Below the pieces are notes generated by a model. That model searched no databases, was not told where the DNA came from, and saw only the letters and a program-made list of their open reading frames with translations. Shown here one piece after another: positions 35,398 to 44,151 of a stretch of DNA of 64,000 bases. Numbering within the stretch: position 1 is the stretch's first letter; every line of letters begins with the position of its first letter. The position numbers and the translations under genes are program-made. The stretch comes from DAITBA01 sp036824005. GTDB lineage: Bacteria; Pseudomonadota; Gammaproteobacteria; Burkholderiales; Rhodocyclaceae. Location of the stretch: NCBI GenBank assembly GCA_036824005.1, contig DAITBA010000016.1, positions 1 through 64,000 on the forward strand, given 5' to 3'.

Positions 35398-36681
35398 TCA
35401 GCGCGCAGCGATGGGAGTCGGCGTGGCGATTTGCGCCTGCGTCAGCATCCTGCGCGCGGCAGCAGCAGTTTCCGATGTCGGCCCGAGGGTGAGAGATTCC
35501 TTCAGACGTGCGATGGCTGTGCGCCGGTCGCCCAGCTTGAAGGCGATTGCGCCGGCGCGGTAGAGCATCGCCGACTCGCGAATTCCAATCCGGAGTGCCG
35601 CCTCGATCTGCTCGCGTGCCTGCGCCAGCCGGCCGTTGCGGTACAGCGCCCAGGCGTAGGCATCCAGGGTATGCACGTCGCGGCGCCGGGCGATTTCCAT
35701 CTCCGCCACCCGCAGGGCCTCGGCCGGCCGGTTGGCGTGATCGGCGTAGTAGAAGATCAACTCGCGGTTGGAGTTGTCCGCTCCTTGCATCTCGGCACGG
35801 GCCGCCCGTTCGAAGTCGGCAAAGGCTCTCGTTGCCTCGGCGCGCCGGCCGGCGCGCTTGAGCGCCTCGGCGAGGACGAACAGATTCTCCGGATGAGGCG
35901 CGGCCCGGTAGCGGCGCTCCAAGGCGGCGACGGCATCGTCGTGGCGGCCTTGGGCGGCGCGCACGCGCCCGAGTACGCCCAGGGCGTAGTGATAGTCGGC
36001 GAACGCGCCCAGCGCCTGATCGACTAGCCGATCGGCATTGTCGACCCGGCCCGCGGCGAGCTGCAGATGCGCCATCTGCGTCAGAAACCAGGCGCGGTCT
36101 TCTGTCTCGTTCGGTGCCGTGCGCTGCAGCGCCATCTTCATCAACTCGAGCGCGCCATCGACATCGCCGAAAAGCTCCCGCAGATATGCCGCACGGGTAA
36201 GTCCGGGAATGTTGCCCGGGCGCAGATCGAGCATCCACTGCGCAGCCTGCTCTGCCGCCTCGTAGTTGCCCAGCTCGGCGTTGGCGTCCACCAGGAAGCC
36301 ATAACCGGTCACGTCGTCCGGCACGCGCTGGTTGTACGCCTTGGCGAGTTCGAGCGCCGGGGCAAATTCGTGCTTGCCAAGCAGCGCCCAGATGCGCGCG
36401 CGCTCCGCGTCCGGATTGGCCGGCACAAGGCTCAAGGACCTGTCGGCCGCCGCCAACGCCTGGTCGTAGTAATCCGGGTCGGCTGTTTCCCGGGCGCGGC
36501 GCGTGAGCGCCATGGCAAGCTTGGCATGGGCCTCGGCATTCGACGCGTTGGCGGCGATCGCCTTGCGGGCGGCAGCGATTTTGTCCTCGGCCGGCGTGGG
36601 CGAGGTCTGCGCCTGGGCGGCGAACGAAGCGAGCGCGAGCAGGCAGGCGGCGAGCGAAAGGCGAAGATATTGGCCGGTCAT
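35398..36681 (-). CDS. Exported tetratricopeptide-repeat protein
   Basis: 427 residues. Signal peptide LSLAACLLALASFAAQAQ with cleavage near residue 24. The rest is a chain of helical TPR units (for example NAEAHAKLAMALTRRA, YHYALGVLGRVRAAQGRHDD, DAYAWALYRNGRLAQAREQ and MLYRAGAIAFKLGDRRTAIA). Strong ribosome site GGAGGGAG before ATG 36681. It follows the DUF4331 gene by 118 bases on the same strand and probably shares its transcript. Periplasmic scaffold role is inferred only from the fold. Confidence 0.88.
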   Translation of the reverse strand: MTGQYLRLSLAACLLALASFAAQAQTSPTPAEDKIAAARKAIAANASNAEAHAKLAMALTRRARETADPDYYDQALAAADRSLSLVPANPDAERARIWALLGKHEFAPALELAKAYNQRVPDDVTGYGFLVDANAELGNYEAAEQAAQWMLDLRPGNIPGLTRAAYLRELFGDVDGALELMKMALQRTAPNETEDRAWFLTQMAHLQLAAGRVDNADRLVDQALGAFADYHYALGVLGRVRAAQGRHDDAVAALERRYRAAPHPENLFVLAEALKRAGRRAEATRAFADFERAARAEMQGADNSNRELIFYYADHANRPAEALRVAEMEIARRRDVHTLDAYAWALYRNGRLAQAREQIEAALRIGIRESAMLYRAGAIAFKLGDRRTAIARLKESLTLGPTSETAAAARRMLTQAQIATPTPIAAR

Positions 36682-36724
36682 GTTCTCCCTCCGGTTGATT
36701 GCAATCTCGGTCCCGACTAGATAC

Positions 36725-36748
36725 GTGTCGATCTGCGTCATCTGCGCA
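36725..36748. repeat. 9-nt periodic repeat, ATCTGCGTC type
   Basis: GTGTCG followed by ATCTGCGTC and ATCTGCGCA, two 9-base units. It shares ATCTGCGTCATC with the element at 48141. Lies in the gap between the DUF4331 and TPR genes. No second hairpin arm is clear. Confidence 0.5.
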
Positions 36749-36799
36749 TGAGCGGTTGAACGGCGCGGGGCCGCCCGGTGGCGAGCCCCGCGTTCCGTG

Positions 36800-38359
36800 T
36801 CAGGGCGCGCAAGGATCGCCGCCGCCCGCAGTGCATCCTGCCTCGCCCGGGTCGAGATGCCGGCGGTCGCGGCCGCTCGGCGCCTCGGCGACATAGGGGA
36901 AGTCGGTGCGATAGGGCGCGTCGTTTACATTTACGCCGTCACCCAGGCGCCCATGCACGTTTGCGTCGAAGCCATCGAAGGGTGCGGCCAGCACGCCGGC
37001 CACGGCGCGCAGCGAGATGTCGGTGACATCATCGAAGACGCGCCGGCCATTGGGATAGCCGGCCGGATCGCCGCCCAACAGACCGAGGCGGCTGGCGCTT
37101 GCGGGTGCGGTCGGCGCGACGCCGGTGTTGAGCCGCAGCAGGTCTGCAACCGGCCCGGCGGGCGTGCCGGGGGCGGCGATCGGCGGCGCGTAGGTAACCA
37201 GCGGCAGCAGATCCTTGCGCGGCGGATTGGGCACGGCGATGCCAAAACTCGCGTTCAGGATGCGTGCCAGCGCCGGGTCGAGAAAAAAGTTGGCGAACTG
37301 GCCGTCGTTCCTCGGCTTGTCCATGCTGAAGCGGTCCTTGAACCCGGTGCCGACCAGCAGCTCGTTGATCAGCGCGTTGCCCATGCGCTGCACCTGGCGG
37401 TAGTCACCCGTGCTGGCCGCGGGTTGCGGCGAGCGGCGTACCGTCACGCGCGGACGCGACGTCGTCGCCCAGACACCGATGGTCGCCCACCTCGAATCGG
37501 CTGGCTCGACCTTGCCGGTGGCAGTGAGCATCGACACCGGCACCTCGATGGCGATGTGGTTCACGGCGTAACCGGAGACCGTGTCGGCGGCGAAATTCTG
37601 CTGCGCCTTGTCCTGATCGGCACTGAGCACCGGTGTGATGTGCGTGTTCAGCGTGTCGAAGGTGCCGCCGAGGTCGATCCAGAAGGCGTCGTCGGTGGTG
37701 CCGGCGAATACCTTGACGTTCGGCTTCTGGGTCTTGTAGGTGCCCGCATTGAACAGCGCCGTGTAGTCCATGGTACGCGGGCCGACATTGGCCGGCACGG
37801 CGTAGAAAGGCTCGCCGGTGGCGCTGACGATGGCGTGCTCCGGCGCGTGCGGACGCCAGATGTTTACCGAGTAGCTCTGGCGCTGGCCCAGACCCGGGCT
37901 GTTGAAATCGGTGATGCGCGGCGGAATGACGGGATTGCCGGCGGTCGGATTGCCGTTCAGATCCTTGGGTGCATTGCCGGGCGCGTTCACGCCATTGTCC
38001 TTGCCGGCATACACCTGGAACAGGTTGGGCAGACGCTGTTCGGTCCTGAAGCGGAATTGGAAGACGACGTCCTCCTTGGCGTCGTGATTGTTGTCCACCT
38101 TGATCTCGTAGAGGATGTCGTCGTCGAAGGGGAACCAGTTGGGGCCGTTGCCCGGTTCGAGCAGGGGATCGACGCCCATGATCAGCGTCACCCGCGGTTC
38201 GGATGAGTCGCCGCCGTAGCTGCGGAAGGTGTAAACGTCGGTGATGTCGGCCTTGTGGTCGAGTGCGGTGATCGGTGCCTCGCGATGGTTGGCGGCCTGG
38301 GCGGAAAGGCTCCAGGCCAGCGCGAGCGCCGACAATGACAATCCCAAGTGTGGTCGCAT
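36800..38359 (-). CDS. Exported DUF4331 family protein, function unknown
   Basis: 519 residues. Signal peptide ALALAWSLSAQA, cleavage before ANHREAP. The family features follow: HREAPITALDHKADITDVYTF, GVDPLLEPGNGPNWFPFDDD, VKVFAGTTDDAFWIDLGGTF and NHIAIEVPVSML. The C-terminus is Gly/Cys-containing (GCTAGGGDPCAP). Several Asp-rich turns could bind metal. Ribosome site GGAGGAAGT before ATG 38359; the open frame upstream lacks a second signal. Followed by the exported TPR gene. No activity is established for this family that I can cite. Confidence 0.9.
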   Translation of the reverse strand: MRPHLGLSLSALALAWSLSAQAANHREAPITALDHKADITDVYTFRSYGGDSSEPRVTLIMGVDPLLEPGNGPNWFPFDDDILYEIKVDNNHDAKEDVVFQFRFRTEQRLPNLFQVYAGKDNGVNAPGNAPKDLNGNPTAGNPVIPPRITDFNSPGLGQRQSYSVNIWRPHAPEHAIVSATGEPFYAVPANVGPRTMDYTALFNAGTYKTQKPNVKVFAGTTDDAFWIDLGGTFDTLNTHITPVLSADQDKAQQNFAADTVSGYAVNHIAIEVPVSMLTATGKVEPADSRWATIGVWATTSRPRVTVRRSPQPAASTGDYRQVQRMGNALINELLVGTGFKDRFSMDKPRNDGQFANFFLDPALARILNASFGIAVPNPPRKDLLPLVTYAPPIAAPGTPAGPVADLLRLNTGVAPTAPASASRLGLLGGDPAGYPNGRRVFDDVTDISLRAVAGVLAAPFDGFDANVHGRLGDGVNVNDAPYRTDFPYVAEAPSGRDRRHLDPGEAGCTAGGGDPCAP

Positions 38360-38719
38360 GACTTCCTCCTTGCGTGATGAGGGACGATTCGCTGAGAAAG
38401 CCGCGGGCGCCGGGAGCGCTGTGCCCGGGGCAATCTGAACCATGTACGAAGCGGCCGGAAAAACGGATTCAAGTTCCGCGCCGGAAACTGCTACTGTTTC
38501 GCAAGTGCCTGTTTGCGCGAAGAAGCATTACAATTGGATGATGTCGGCGTCGCGGTGCGAATCCGGCAGCCATTGCGGGCCGTATACCCCGGTGACCAGT
38601 CCTGAGGTGCGCGTCCCGGTGTCGACAGTCTTCATGTTGTCATGTGTCGCACTTATTGTTGCCCGGTCCGCACCGGGCGGCGCAGGTTCGCGCTTCTCGA
38701 TTTCCGGTCTTCCGATTCA
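38360..38719. other. Non-coding gap between divergent DUF4331 gene and gspG
   Basis: 360 bases without a recognisable gene. It should hold the DUF4331 promoter (leftward) and the promoter of the secretion locus (rightward). The only candidate noted for the latter is a TACAAT hexamer at 38529-38534 without a clear -35, 186 bases upstream of gspG. No terminator, repeat unit or RNA gene is seen. Confidence 0.5.
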
Positions 38720-39151
38720 ATGAAAAATGCTCACCGCAACCCTCGTCGAGTTCCCGGCGGCTTCACCCTGCTCGAACTGCTCGTGGTCATGGTCATCATC
38801 GGCCTGCTCGCCGGTTACGTCGGGCCGCGCTTCTTTTCGCAGATCGGCAAGTCCGAGGTGAAGGTGGCGCGCGCCCAGCTCGACGCCCTGGAGAAGGCGC
38901 TCGACCAGTATCGCCTCGACACGGGTCGCTACCCGAGCACGGAGCAGGGGCTGCCGGCGCTCAACGAGCGCCCCGCCAACGAAGCGAAGTGGGGCGGGCC
39001 CTATCTCAAGAAGGCGGTGCCCAACGATCCCTGGGGCAAGCCATACCAATACAAGTCGCCCGGCGAGCACGGCGAATACGATTTGTTTTCCTACGGCAAG
39101 GATGGTCAACCGGGCGGGACGGGGGAGAATGAGGACGTCACGAGCTGGTGA
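38720..39151 (+). CDS. gspG: Type II secretion major pseudopilin GspG
   Basis: 143 residues. Prepilin leader ending GG|FTLLELLVVMVIIGLLAGYV, with Glu at +5, is cleaved and methylated by the prepilin peptidase. The GspG body follows: YRLDTGRYPSTEQGLPAL, GGPYLKKAVPNDPWGKPYQY and the calcium-loop end DLFSYGKDGQPGGTGENEDV. First gene of the secretion locus; gspF follows after 129 bases. No prepilin peptidase gene is in the window. Confidence 0.95.
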   Translation: MKNAHRNPRRVPGGFTLLELLVVMVIIGLLAGYVGPRFFSQIGKSEVKVARAQLDALEKALDQYRLDTGRYPSTEQGLPALNERPANEAKWGGPYLKKAVPNDPWGKPYQYKSPGEHGEYDLFSYGKDGQPGGTGENEDVTSW

Positions 39152-39280
39152 ACACCGTCATTCTGGCGAGAGCCGGGATTCAGCCCTGCGCACGAAGATG
39201 CGCGAGAGCTGCTCGTCTGCGCGGCAGTCCAGCGTCATTGCGGCTTGCGCCGGCACGACGGTGTAACGCTCGCGATTGAT

Positions 39281-40462
39281 ATGTACTTCAAGGTCAAAGC
39301 CCTGAAACCCGGCGTCGGTATCTCGGTGTTTGTCATCGATGCCGCCGATGCGGGAGAAGCCGGCCGGCGCGCCGCCTCCCAGGGGCTGGCGGTGCTCTCG
39401 GTGTCGCGGCACGCGCCGGGTGCGGGCGCCGGGCGCAGCCGCTTTCCGCTGTTGCTGTTCAATCAGGAACTGCTTGCGCTGCTCGAATCCGGCGTGTCGG
39501 TCATCGAGGCGCTGGAGACTCTGGCGGAAAAGGAGCAGCGGCCCGCGGTGCGCAATGTGCTGTCCCAGATGGTGGCGCGGCTGCGCGAAGGGCGCCCGTT
39601 GTCGAGCGCGCTGGTGGAGCATCCGGACGCCTTTTCGCCGCTCTACGTGGCCACCATGCGCACGGCCGAGCGCACCAGCGATCTCGACGAAGCGCTGCGG
39701 CGCTTCATTGCCTACCAGCGGCAGCTCGAAACGATCCGGGGCAAGCTGATCAACGCCGCCATCTACCCGACGCTGCTGGTCGGTGTCGGCATGCTGGTGC
39801 TGCTGTTCCTGATGGGCTACGTCGTGCCGCGCTTCAGCCACATCTACGAAGACGTCGGCACCAATCTGCCGTGGATGTCGCGCCTGTTGCTCGCCTGGGG
39901 CGGGTTGCTGGAGCGTCATGCCGTGTCGGTGCTGATTGCCTTCGTGGCGGTCGTGGCCGCCCTGGTGTGGACCCTGCGCCGCCCGGAGGTGACGGCGGGT
40001 ATCGGTGCGGCGCTTTGGCGCATTCCCGGCGTTGGCGAGCGGTTGCGGGTGCTGGAGCTGGCGCGCTTCTATCGCACCCTGGGTATGCTGCAGCGGGGCG
40101 GGCTGGCCATCGTGCCGGCGCTGGAGATGACCGCCGGCATGCTCTCGTCCATTCTGCGGCCGCAACTGCAGGCGGCGATCGCGCGCGTGCGCGAGGGCAG
40201 TCCCATCTCCCAGGCCATGGATGCCCACGGCCTGACCACCCACGTCGCCTCGCGCATGCTGCGCGTGGGCGAGCGCGCCGGAAACATCGGCGAGATGATG
40301 GAGCGCATTGCCGCCTTCCATGACGATGAGATCGCTCGCTGGGCCGAGTGGTTCACGCGCCTGTTCGGCCCGCTGCTCATGCTCGTCATCGGACTGCTGA
40401 TCGGCATCATCGTCGTGCTCATGTACCTGCCCATTTTCCAGTTGGCCGAGAGCCTCCAATAA
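39281..40462 (+). CDS. gspF: Type II secretion inner-membrane platform protein GspF
   Basis: 393 residues from ATG 39281 (MYFKVKALKPG); an in-frame TTG at 39245 would add 12 residues. Two T2SSF domains with the family motifs LALLESGVSVIEALETLAEK and FYRTLGMLQRGGLAIVPALE. Three membrane segments: about residues 158-183, 206-228, and the C-terminal LLMLVIGLLIGIIVVLMYL. Connects the GspE ATPase to the pseudopilus. Followed by a large hairpin element before gspE. Confidence 0.94.
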   Translation: MYFKVKALKPGVGISVFVIDAADAGEAGRRAASQGLAVLSVSRHAPGAGAGRSRFPLLLFNQELLALLESGVSVIEALETLAEKEQRPAVRNVLSQMVARLREGRPLSSALVEHPDAFSPLYVATMRTAERTSDLDEALRRFIAYQRQLETIRGKLINAAIYPTLLVGVGMLVLLFLMGYVVPRFSHIYEDVGTNLPWMSRLLLAWGGLLERHAVSVLIAFVAVVAALVWTLRRPEVTAGIGAALWRIPGVGERLRVLELARFYRTLGMLQRGGLAIVPALEMTAGMLSSILRPQLQAAIARVREGSPISQAMDAHGLTTHVASRMLRVGERAGNIGEMMERIAAFHDDEIARWAEWFTRLFGPLLMLVIGLLIGIIVVLMYLPIFQLAESLQ

Positions 40463-40484
40463 CATGAACATCGAGAAGCGCATT

Positions 40485-40572
40485 TCACCGCAGAGGACGC
40501 AGAGGACGCGGAGAACGACAGGACCCTGTCTTCCAGGTTTTCTCTGTGTCCTCTGCGTCCTCTGTGGTGCGA
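40485..40572. repeat. Hairpin repeat of 9-nt CAGAGGACG units between gspF and gspE
   Basis: The left arm (40486-40515) contains CAGAGGACG twice and CGGAGAACG. The right arm (40539-40568) is its complement, with three G-to-A changes that still pair as G-U in RNA, giving a stem of about 30 bp. The loop itself holds GACAGG-AC-CCTGTC, a second small hairpin. The whole element fills most of the 125-base gap. No transposase or target duplication was found. Confidence 0.85.
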
Positions 40573-40587
40573 ACCAGGGCCTCTAGC

Positions 40588-42285
40588 ATGAACCAGCCTC
40601 TCGACCTGCCGCTCGGCACCACCGCCTTCGACGCCGAGGCGATCCGGCTCGCGCGCGCCGTGGCGGTGGAGCAGGGCAAGCGCTGGCTGGAGGTGTTGCA
40701 GGAACGCTCGGGGCTGGACGGGGTCGCCTTCACTGCCCGGCTGGCTGCCACGGCGCGGCTGCCGCTGGCCGACATGGCGGGCTTGCACCGGCTGACACCC
40801 GCGTTCGATGTGCTGCCCTATGCCGAGGCGCTGCAGCACGAATGCGTGCCTCTTTACGACGAGGGCGAAGTGGGGACTCAGTTGTGGCTGGCTATTGCCG
40901 ATCCGTTCAACGCTGCGCTGCGCGACTGGATCGACGAGCGATTGCGCCGGCCGGCGCGGCTGTGCCTCGCCCATGCCGCCGACATTGCCGCCTACCTCGC
41001 CCGTCACGAGGAGAACCTGCGAGCCATGGACGGGCTGGTGGTGGGCGCGGCAGAGGGCGGTTCGACGGCAGCGCTGGAGGACCTGTCGCTTAAGCGCATC
41101 CAGGAAGACACCAGCCCCGTCGTCAAGCTGGTGAACTCCACGCTCTACGACGCGCTCAAGCTGGCGGCGAGCGACATCCACCTGGAAAGCACCGGCGGCG
41201 GACTGCTGATCAAGTACCGGGTGGACGGCGTGCTCACGCGCGTGGGCAACCTGCAAGGCGGCGAACTGGCGGAGCAGGTCATCTCGCGCATCAAGGTACT
41301 GGCCGAGCTGGACATCGCCGAGCGGCGCGTGCCCCAGGACGGCCGCTTCAAGGTGGCGGCGCGCGGGCGCGAGATCGACTTGCGCGTATCCATCATGCCC
41401 AGCATCCACGGCGAGGACGCGGTGCTGCGCATTCTCGACAAGCAGCACCTGGCGGACGAGGTTCTGGGGCTGCGCCTGGACAGCCTCGGTTTCGACGCAC
41501 CCACCATCGCCACGCTGCGCCGGCTCTCGCGCGAGCCCTACGGCATGCTGCTGGTCACCGGCCCCACGGGCAGCGGCAAGACGACGACGCTCTACGCCGC
41601 CATCACCGAGATCAACCATGGCCATGACAAGATCGTCACCATTGAGGACCCGGTGGAGTACCAGCTGCCCGGCGTGCTGCAGATTCCGGTGAACGAGAAG
41701 AAAGGACTCACCTTCGCCCGGGGGCTGCGTTCCATCCTGCGCCACGACCCGGACAAGATCATGGTGGGCGAGATCCGCGACGGCGAGACGGCGCAGATCG
41801 CCGTGCAGGCGGCGCTCACCGGCCACCTGGTGTTCACCACCGTCCACGCCAACAACGTATTCGATGTCATCGGCCGCTTCATGCACATGGGTGTGGATCC
41901 CTACAACCTGGTCTCTGCTCTGAACGCGGTGGTGGCCCAGCGCCTGGTGCGGCTGAACTGCCCGGAGTGCGCGCGCGAACTGCAGCCGGATGCGGCGCTG
42001 CTGGTGGAATCGGGCATCGCGGACGCGGCGGGCTACCGCTTTCGCGCCGGCAAGGGTTGCGGCCACTGCCGCGGTACCGGCTACAAGGGACGCAGCGCCA
42101 TCGCCGAGATGCTGGTGCTCAACGACGAGTTGCGCGAGCTGATCATCGCCCGCGAGCCGCTGCGCAAGATCAAGGAGGCAGCCCGGCGCAACGGCACGCG
42201 CAACCTGCGCGACGCCGGACTGGCGCTGGTGGCCGAGGGCCTGACCAGCCTCGAGGAATTGAACCGTGTCACTTTTGTCGCCTGA
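40588..42285 (+). CDS. gspE: Type II secretion ATPase GspE
   Basis: 565 residues. N1/N2 domains (residues 1-190), then the ATPase core: ASDIHLES, Walker A GPTGSGKTTTLYAAI, Asp box TIEDPVEY, Walker B IMVGEIRDGETAQIAVQAA, His box TGHLVFTTVHANN. The zinc-binding tetracysteine CPEC...CGHC is intact. Drives pseudopilus assembly from the cytoplasm. The 3' end overlaps the next gene by 20 bases. ATG 40588 begins just after the hairpin element. Confidence 0.95.
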   Translation: MNQPLDLPLGTTAFDAEAIRLARAVAVEQGKRWLEVLQERSGLDGVAFTARLAATARLPLADMAGLHRLTPAFDVLPYAEALQHECVPLYDEGEVGTQLWLAIADPFNAALRDWIDERLRRPARLCLAHAADIAAYLARHEENLRAMDGLVVGAAEGGSTAALEDLSLKRIQEDTSPVVKLVNSTLYDALKLAASDIHLESTGGGLLIKYRVDGVLTRVGNLQGGELAEQVISRIKVLAELDIAERRVPQDGRFKVAARGREIDLRVSIMPSIHGEDAVLRILDKQHLADEVLGLRLDSLGFDAPTIATLRRLSREPYGMLLVTGPTGSGKTTTLYAAITEINHGHDKIVTIEDPVEYQLPGVLQIPVNEKKGLTFARGLRSILRHDPDKIMVGEIRDGETAQIAVQAALTGHLVFTTVHANNVFDVIGRFMHMGVDPYNLVSALNAVVAQRLVRLNCPECARELQPDAALLVESGIADAAGYRFRAGKGCGHCRGTGYKGRSAIAEMLVLNDELRELIIAREPLRKIKEAARRNGTRNLRDAGLALVAEGLTSLEELNRVTFVA

Positions 42286-43072
42286 GCGGCTGCTCGTCGT
42301 GCTTGCGCTGCAGCGGGTGGAGCTGTGGCGGCGGACAGGTCTCGGCCGATCCGCGGGCGACTACCAATCCGAGGCCTGCGCGCAGGCGCCGGGCGGCGAA
42401 TCCTGGCGGCCGGCGGTCGAGGCCATGGCGCGCCTGCTGGCGCGCACGCCGCGGCCGGGCGCCGCCATGGACGTGGCGCTGTCCAGTCACTTCGTGCGCT
42501 TCCAGCTCGTGCCCTGGCAGGCGGAACTGAGCGACGCGGAGGAACGGCTCGCCTACGCCCGATATCTCTTCCGAGACGTCTACGGCAGTCTCGCCGATGC
42601 CTGGGAGGTGCGCCTGAGCGAGGAGCCGCCGGGCGCACCGGCGGTGGCCTGCGCCATCGACGGTGCGTTACTCGAGGCGCTGCGCCGCACCGCCGACGAG
42701 GCACACTGCCGGTTGCGCTCGGTGCAGCCCGGTTATGCCGCTGCGTTCAATCGCCGGCGCCGCGCCCTGCGTGGCGATTGCGTTGCCTTTGCCATGGCCG
42801 AGCCGGGGCGCGTCTGCCTCGGTCTGCTGCGCAACGAACGCTGGGTCGCGCTGCGCAATCAGGGCAGCGGCGAGGACATCGCTCAGACCTTGTCGTCGAT
42901 GCTCGATCAGGCGGCACTCGCCATCGAGCCGCCGCTTGCCGGTGCCACGGTCTACCTGGGTCAGGTGGACGGCGCCGGGATGCCGCAGACGCTCGGTGCC
43001 CGCTGGCCATTGCAGCGCCTCACTGCCGCCGCCTCCGAAGCCCGGGCCGGCTGGCTCGCCTGGTGCGCCTGA
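42266..43072 (+). CDS. Probable PilM/GspL-position assembly protein of the secretion locus
   Basis: 268 residues, GTG start at 42266 inside the end of gspE. No strong motif is recognised. The layout (small soluble protein of alternating strands and helices, no membrane segment, followed directly by PilN-, PilO- and PilP-like genes) fits a degenerate actin-like PilM or cytoplasmic GspL domain. Visible segments: VALSSHFVRFQLVPWQAEL, CAIDGALLEALR and AGATVYLGQVDGAG. The stop is immediately followed by the next ATG. Identity rests mainly on gene order. Confidence 0.6.
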   Translation: MSLLSPERLLVVLALQRVELWRRTGLGRSAGDYQSEACAQAPGGESWRPAVEAMARLLARTPRPGAAMDVALSSHFVRFQLVPWQAELSDAEERLAYARYLFRDVYGSLADAWEVRLSEEPPGAPAVACAIDGALLEALRRTADEAHCRLRSVQPGYAAAFNRRRRALRGDCVAFAMAEPGRVCLGLLRNERWVALRNQGSGEDIAQTLSSMLDQAALAIEPPLAGATVYLGQVDGAGMPQTLGARWPLQRLTAAASEARAGWLAWCA

Positions 43073-43606
43073 ATGCGTCCGCTGTTTCTCGACTTCCAGC
43101 GCCGCTCGCCGCCGGTCTCGCCCTGGGGCTGGCTGGTGCTCGCCGCCGGATTGAGCGCCGCACTGGCCATGGCATGGCAGTTCATCGACGTGCGCGATTC
43201 GCTCGACGCGGCGGAACTGCAAGCGGACAACCTGCGGCGCAAAGCCTTCGGCGCGGTGCGAGCACGGGAGCAAACCGGCGAGCAGGCCGCCACCCAACAG
43301 TTGCTGCAGACGGCGAACCGCGTCGCGCAACAACTGAATCTGCCCTGGAATGTGCTCCTGCACGATTTGGAAACGGCGACGGATTCCTCCGTGGCGCTGC
43401 TCAGTTTCGAACCCGATGCCACGCGGCGCCGGCTGCGGTTGGTCGGCGAAGCGAAGACGCTGGCCGATGCGCTCGCCTTCGTGGCGCGGTTGGAGGAGTC
43501 GGCCCTGATCGCTGACGCGCACCTGGTCAGTCACGAGAGCAAACAAAGTGATGGCCAAAGGGTGATCGGCTTCATGGTCGATGCCCGCTGGGAGGATCCG
43601 GCATGA
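43073..43606 (+). CDS. PilN-like assembly protein
   Basis: 177 residues: short cytoplasmic N-terminus (MRPLFLDFQRRSPPV), one membrane helix (WGWLVLAAGLSAALAMAW, about residues 18-36), a coiled-coil stretch, and a small periplasmic ferredoxin-like domain (SVALLSFEPDATRRRLRLVG...LADALAFVARLEES). This is the PilN/GspL-C architecture. It starts directly after the previous stop and overlaps the next gene by four bases. Confidence 0.75.
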   Translation: MRPLFLDFQRRSPPVSPWGWLVLAAGLSAALAMAWQFIDVRDSLDAAELQADNLRRKAFGAVRAREQTGEQAATQQLLQTANRVAQQLNLPWNVLLHDLETATDSSVALLSFEPDATRRRLRLVGEAKTLADALAFVARLEESALIADAHLVSHESKQSDGQRVIGFMVDARWEDPA

Positions 43607-44151
43607 GGACTGTGCGCGGCGCGATGGCAGGGCTCGCCTACGGTCTGCGTCGCCTGGGCTGGCCGGCCGCCGTCGGTGCCGGGCTGGTAATGGTCGCTGC
43701 GGCGTTCTGGTTCTCCGGGCTGCGTGACGCCCAGACGCGGCTGGCCGAGACGCAGGCGGAGATCGCCACCCTACGCGCCGGCCGTACGACCGACAAGGAC
43801 GCCGAGCGACTTGGCGTGCGCGCGCGCCTGACCGAGTTCCGGGAATTCTTTCCGCCAGCCGCGGCCGTGCCGGAGACGCTGGCGAGGATCCACGACGCTG
43901 CCCAGGCGCGCGGCGTGCTGCTCGATCGCGCCGAGTACAAGGAGACGCGCGACCAGGGCAGTGCGCTCATGCGCTACCAGATGAGCGTACCGCTGCGCGG
44001 CAGCTATCCCCAGATCCGCGCCTGGCTTGCCGACGTCATGAACGGCAATCCGTCCGCGGTGCTGGAGGATTTCACGCTCAAGCGCGACGACGTCGGCATC
44101 GAGATGCTCGAGGCGCGCGCCCGCCTGTCCATCTACTTTGCGGGGCGCTGA
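43603..44151 (+). CDS. PilO/GspM-like assembly protein
   Basis: 182 residues: one membrane helix (AAVGAGLVMVAAAFWFSGL, about residues 22-40), a coiled coil (LAETQAEIATLRAG), and a periplasmic domain with the PilO-type segment YQMSVPLRGSYPQIRAWLAD and VLEDFTLKRD. Overlaps the PilN-like gene by four bases (ATGA), and the next gene starts at the following base. Confidence 0.78.
   Translation: MRTVRGAMAGLAYGLRRLGWPAAVGAGLVMVAAAFWFSGLRDAQTRLAETQAEIATLRAGRTTDKDAERLGVRARLTEFREFFPPAAAVPETLARIHDAAQARGVLLDRAEYKETRDQGSALMRYQMSVPLRGSYPQIRAWLADVMNGNPSAVLEDFTLKRDDVGIEMLEARARLSIYFAGR

Noticed and set aside
40069..42066. 665-codon open frame opposite gspF and gspE
   Set aside because: It spans two real genes and the hairpin between them on the other strand; it has no domain of its own.
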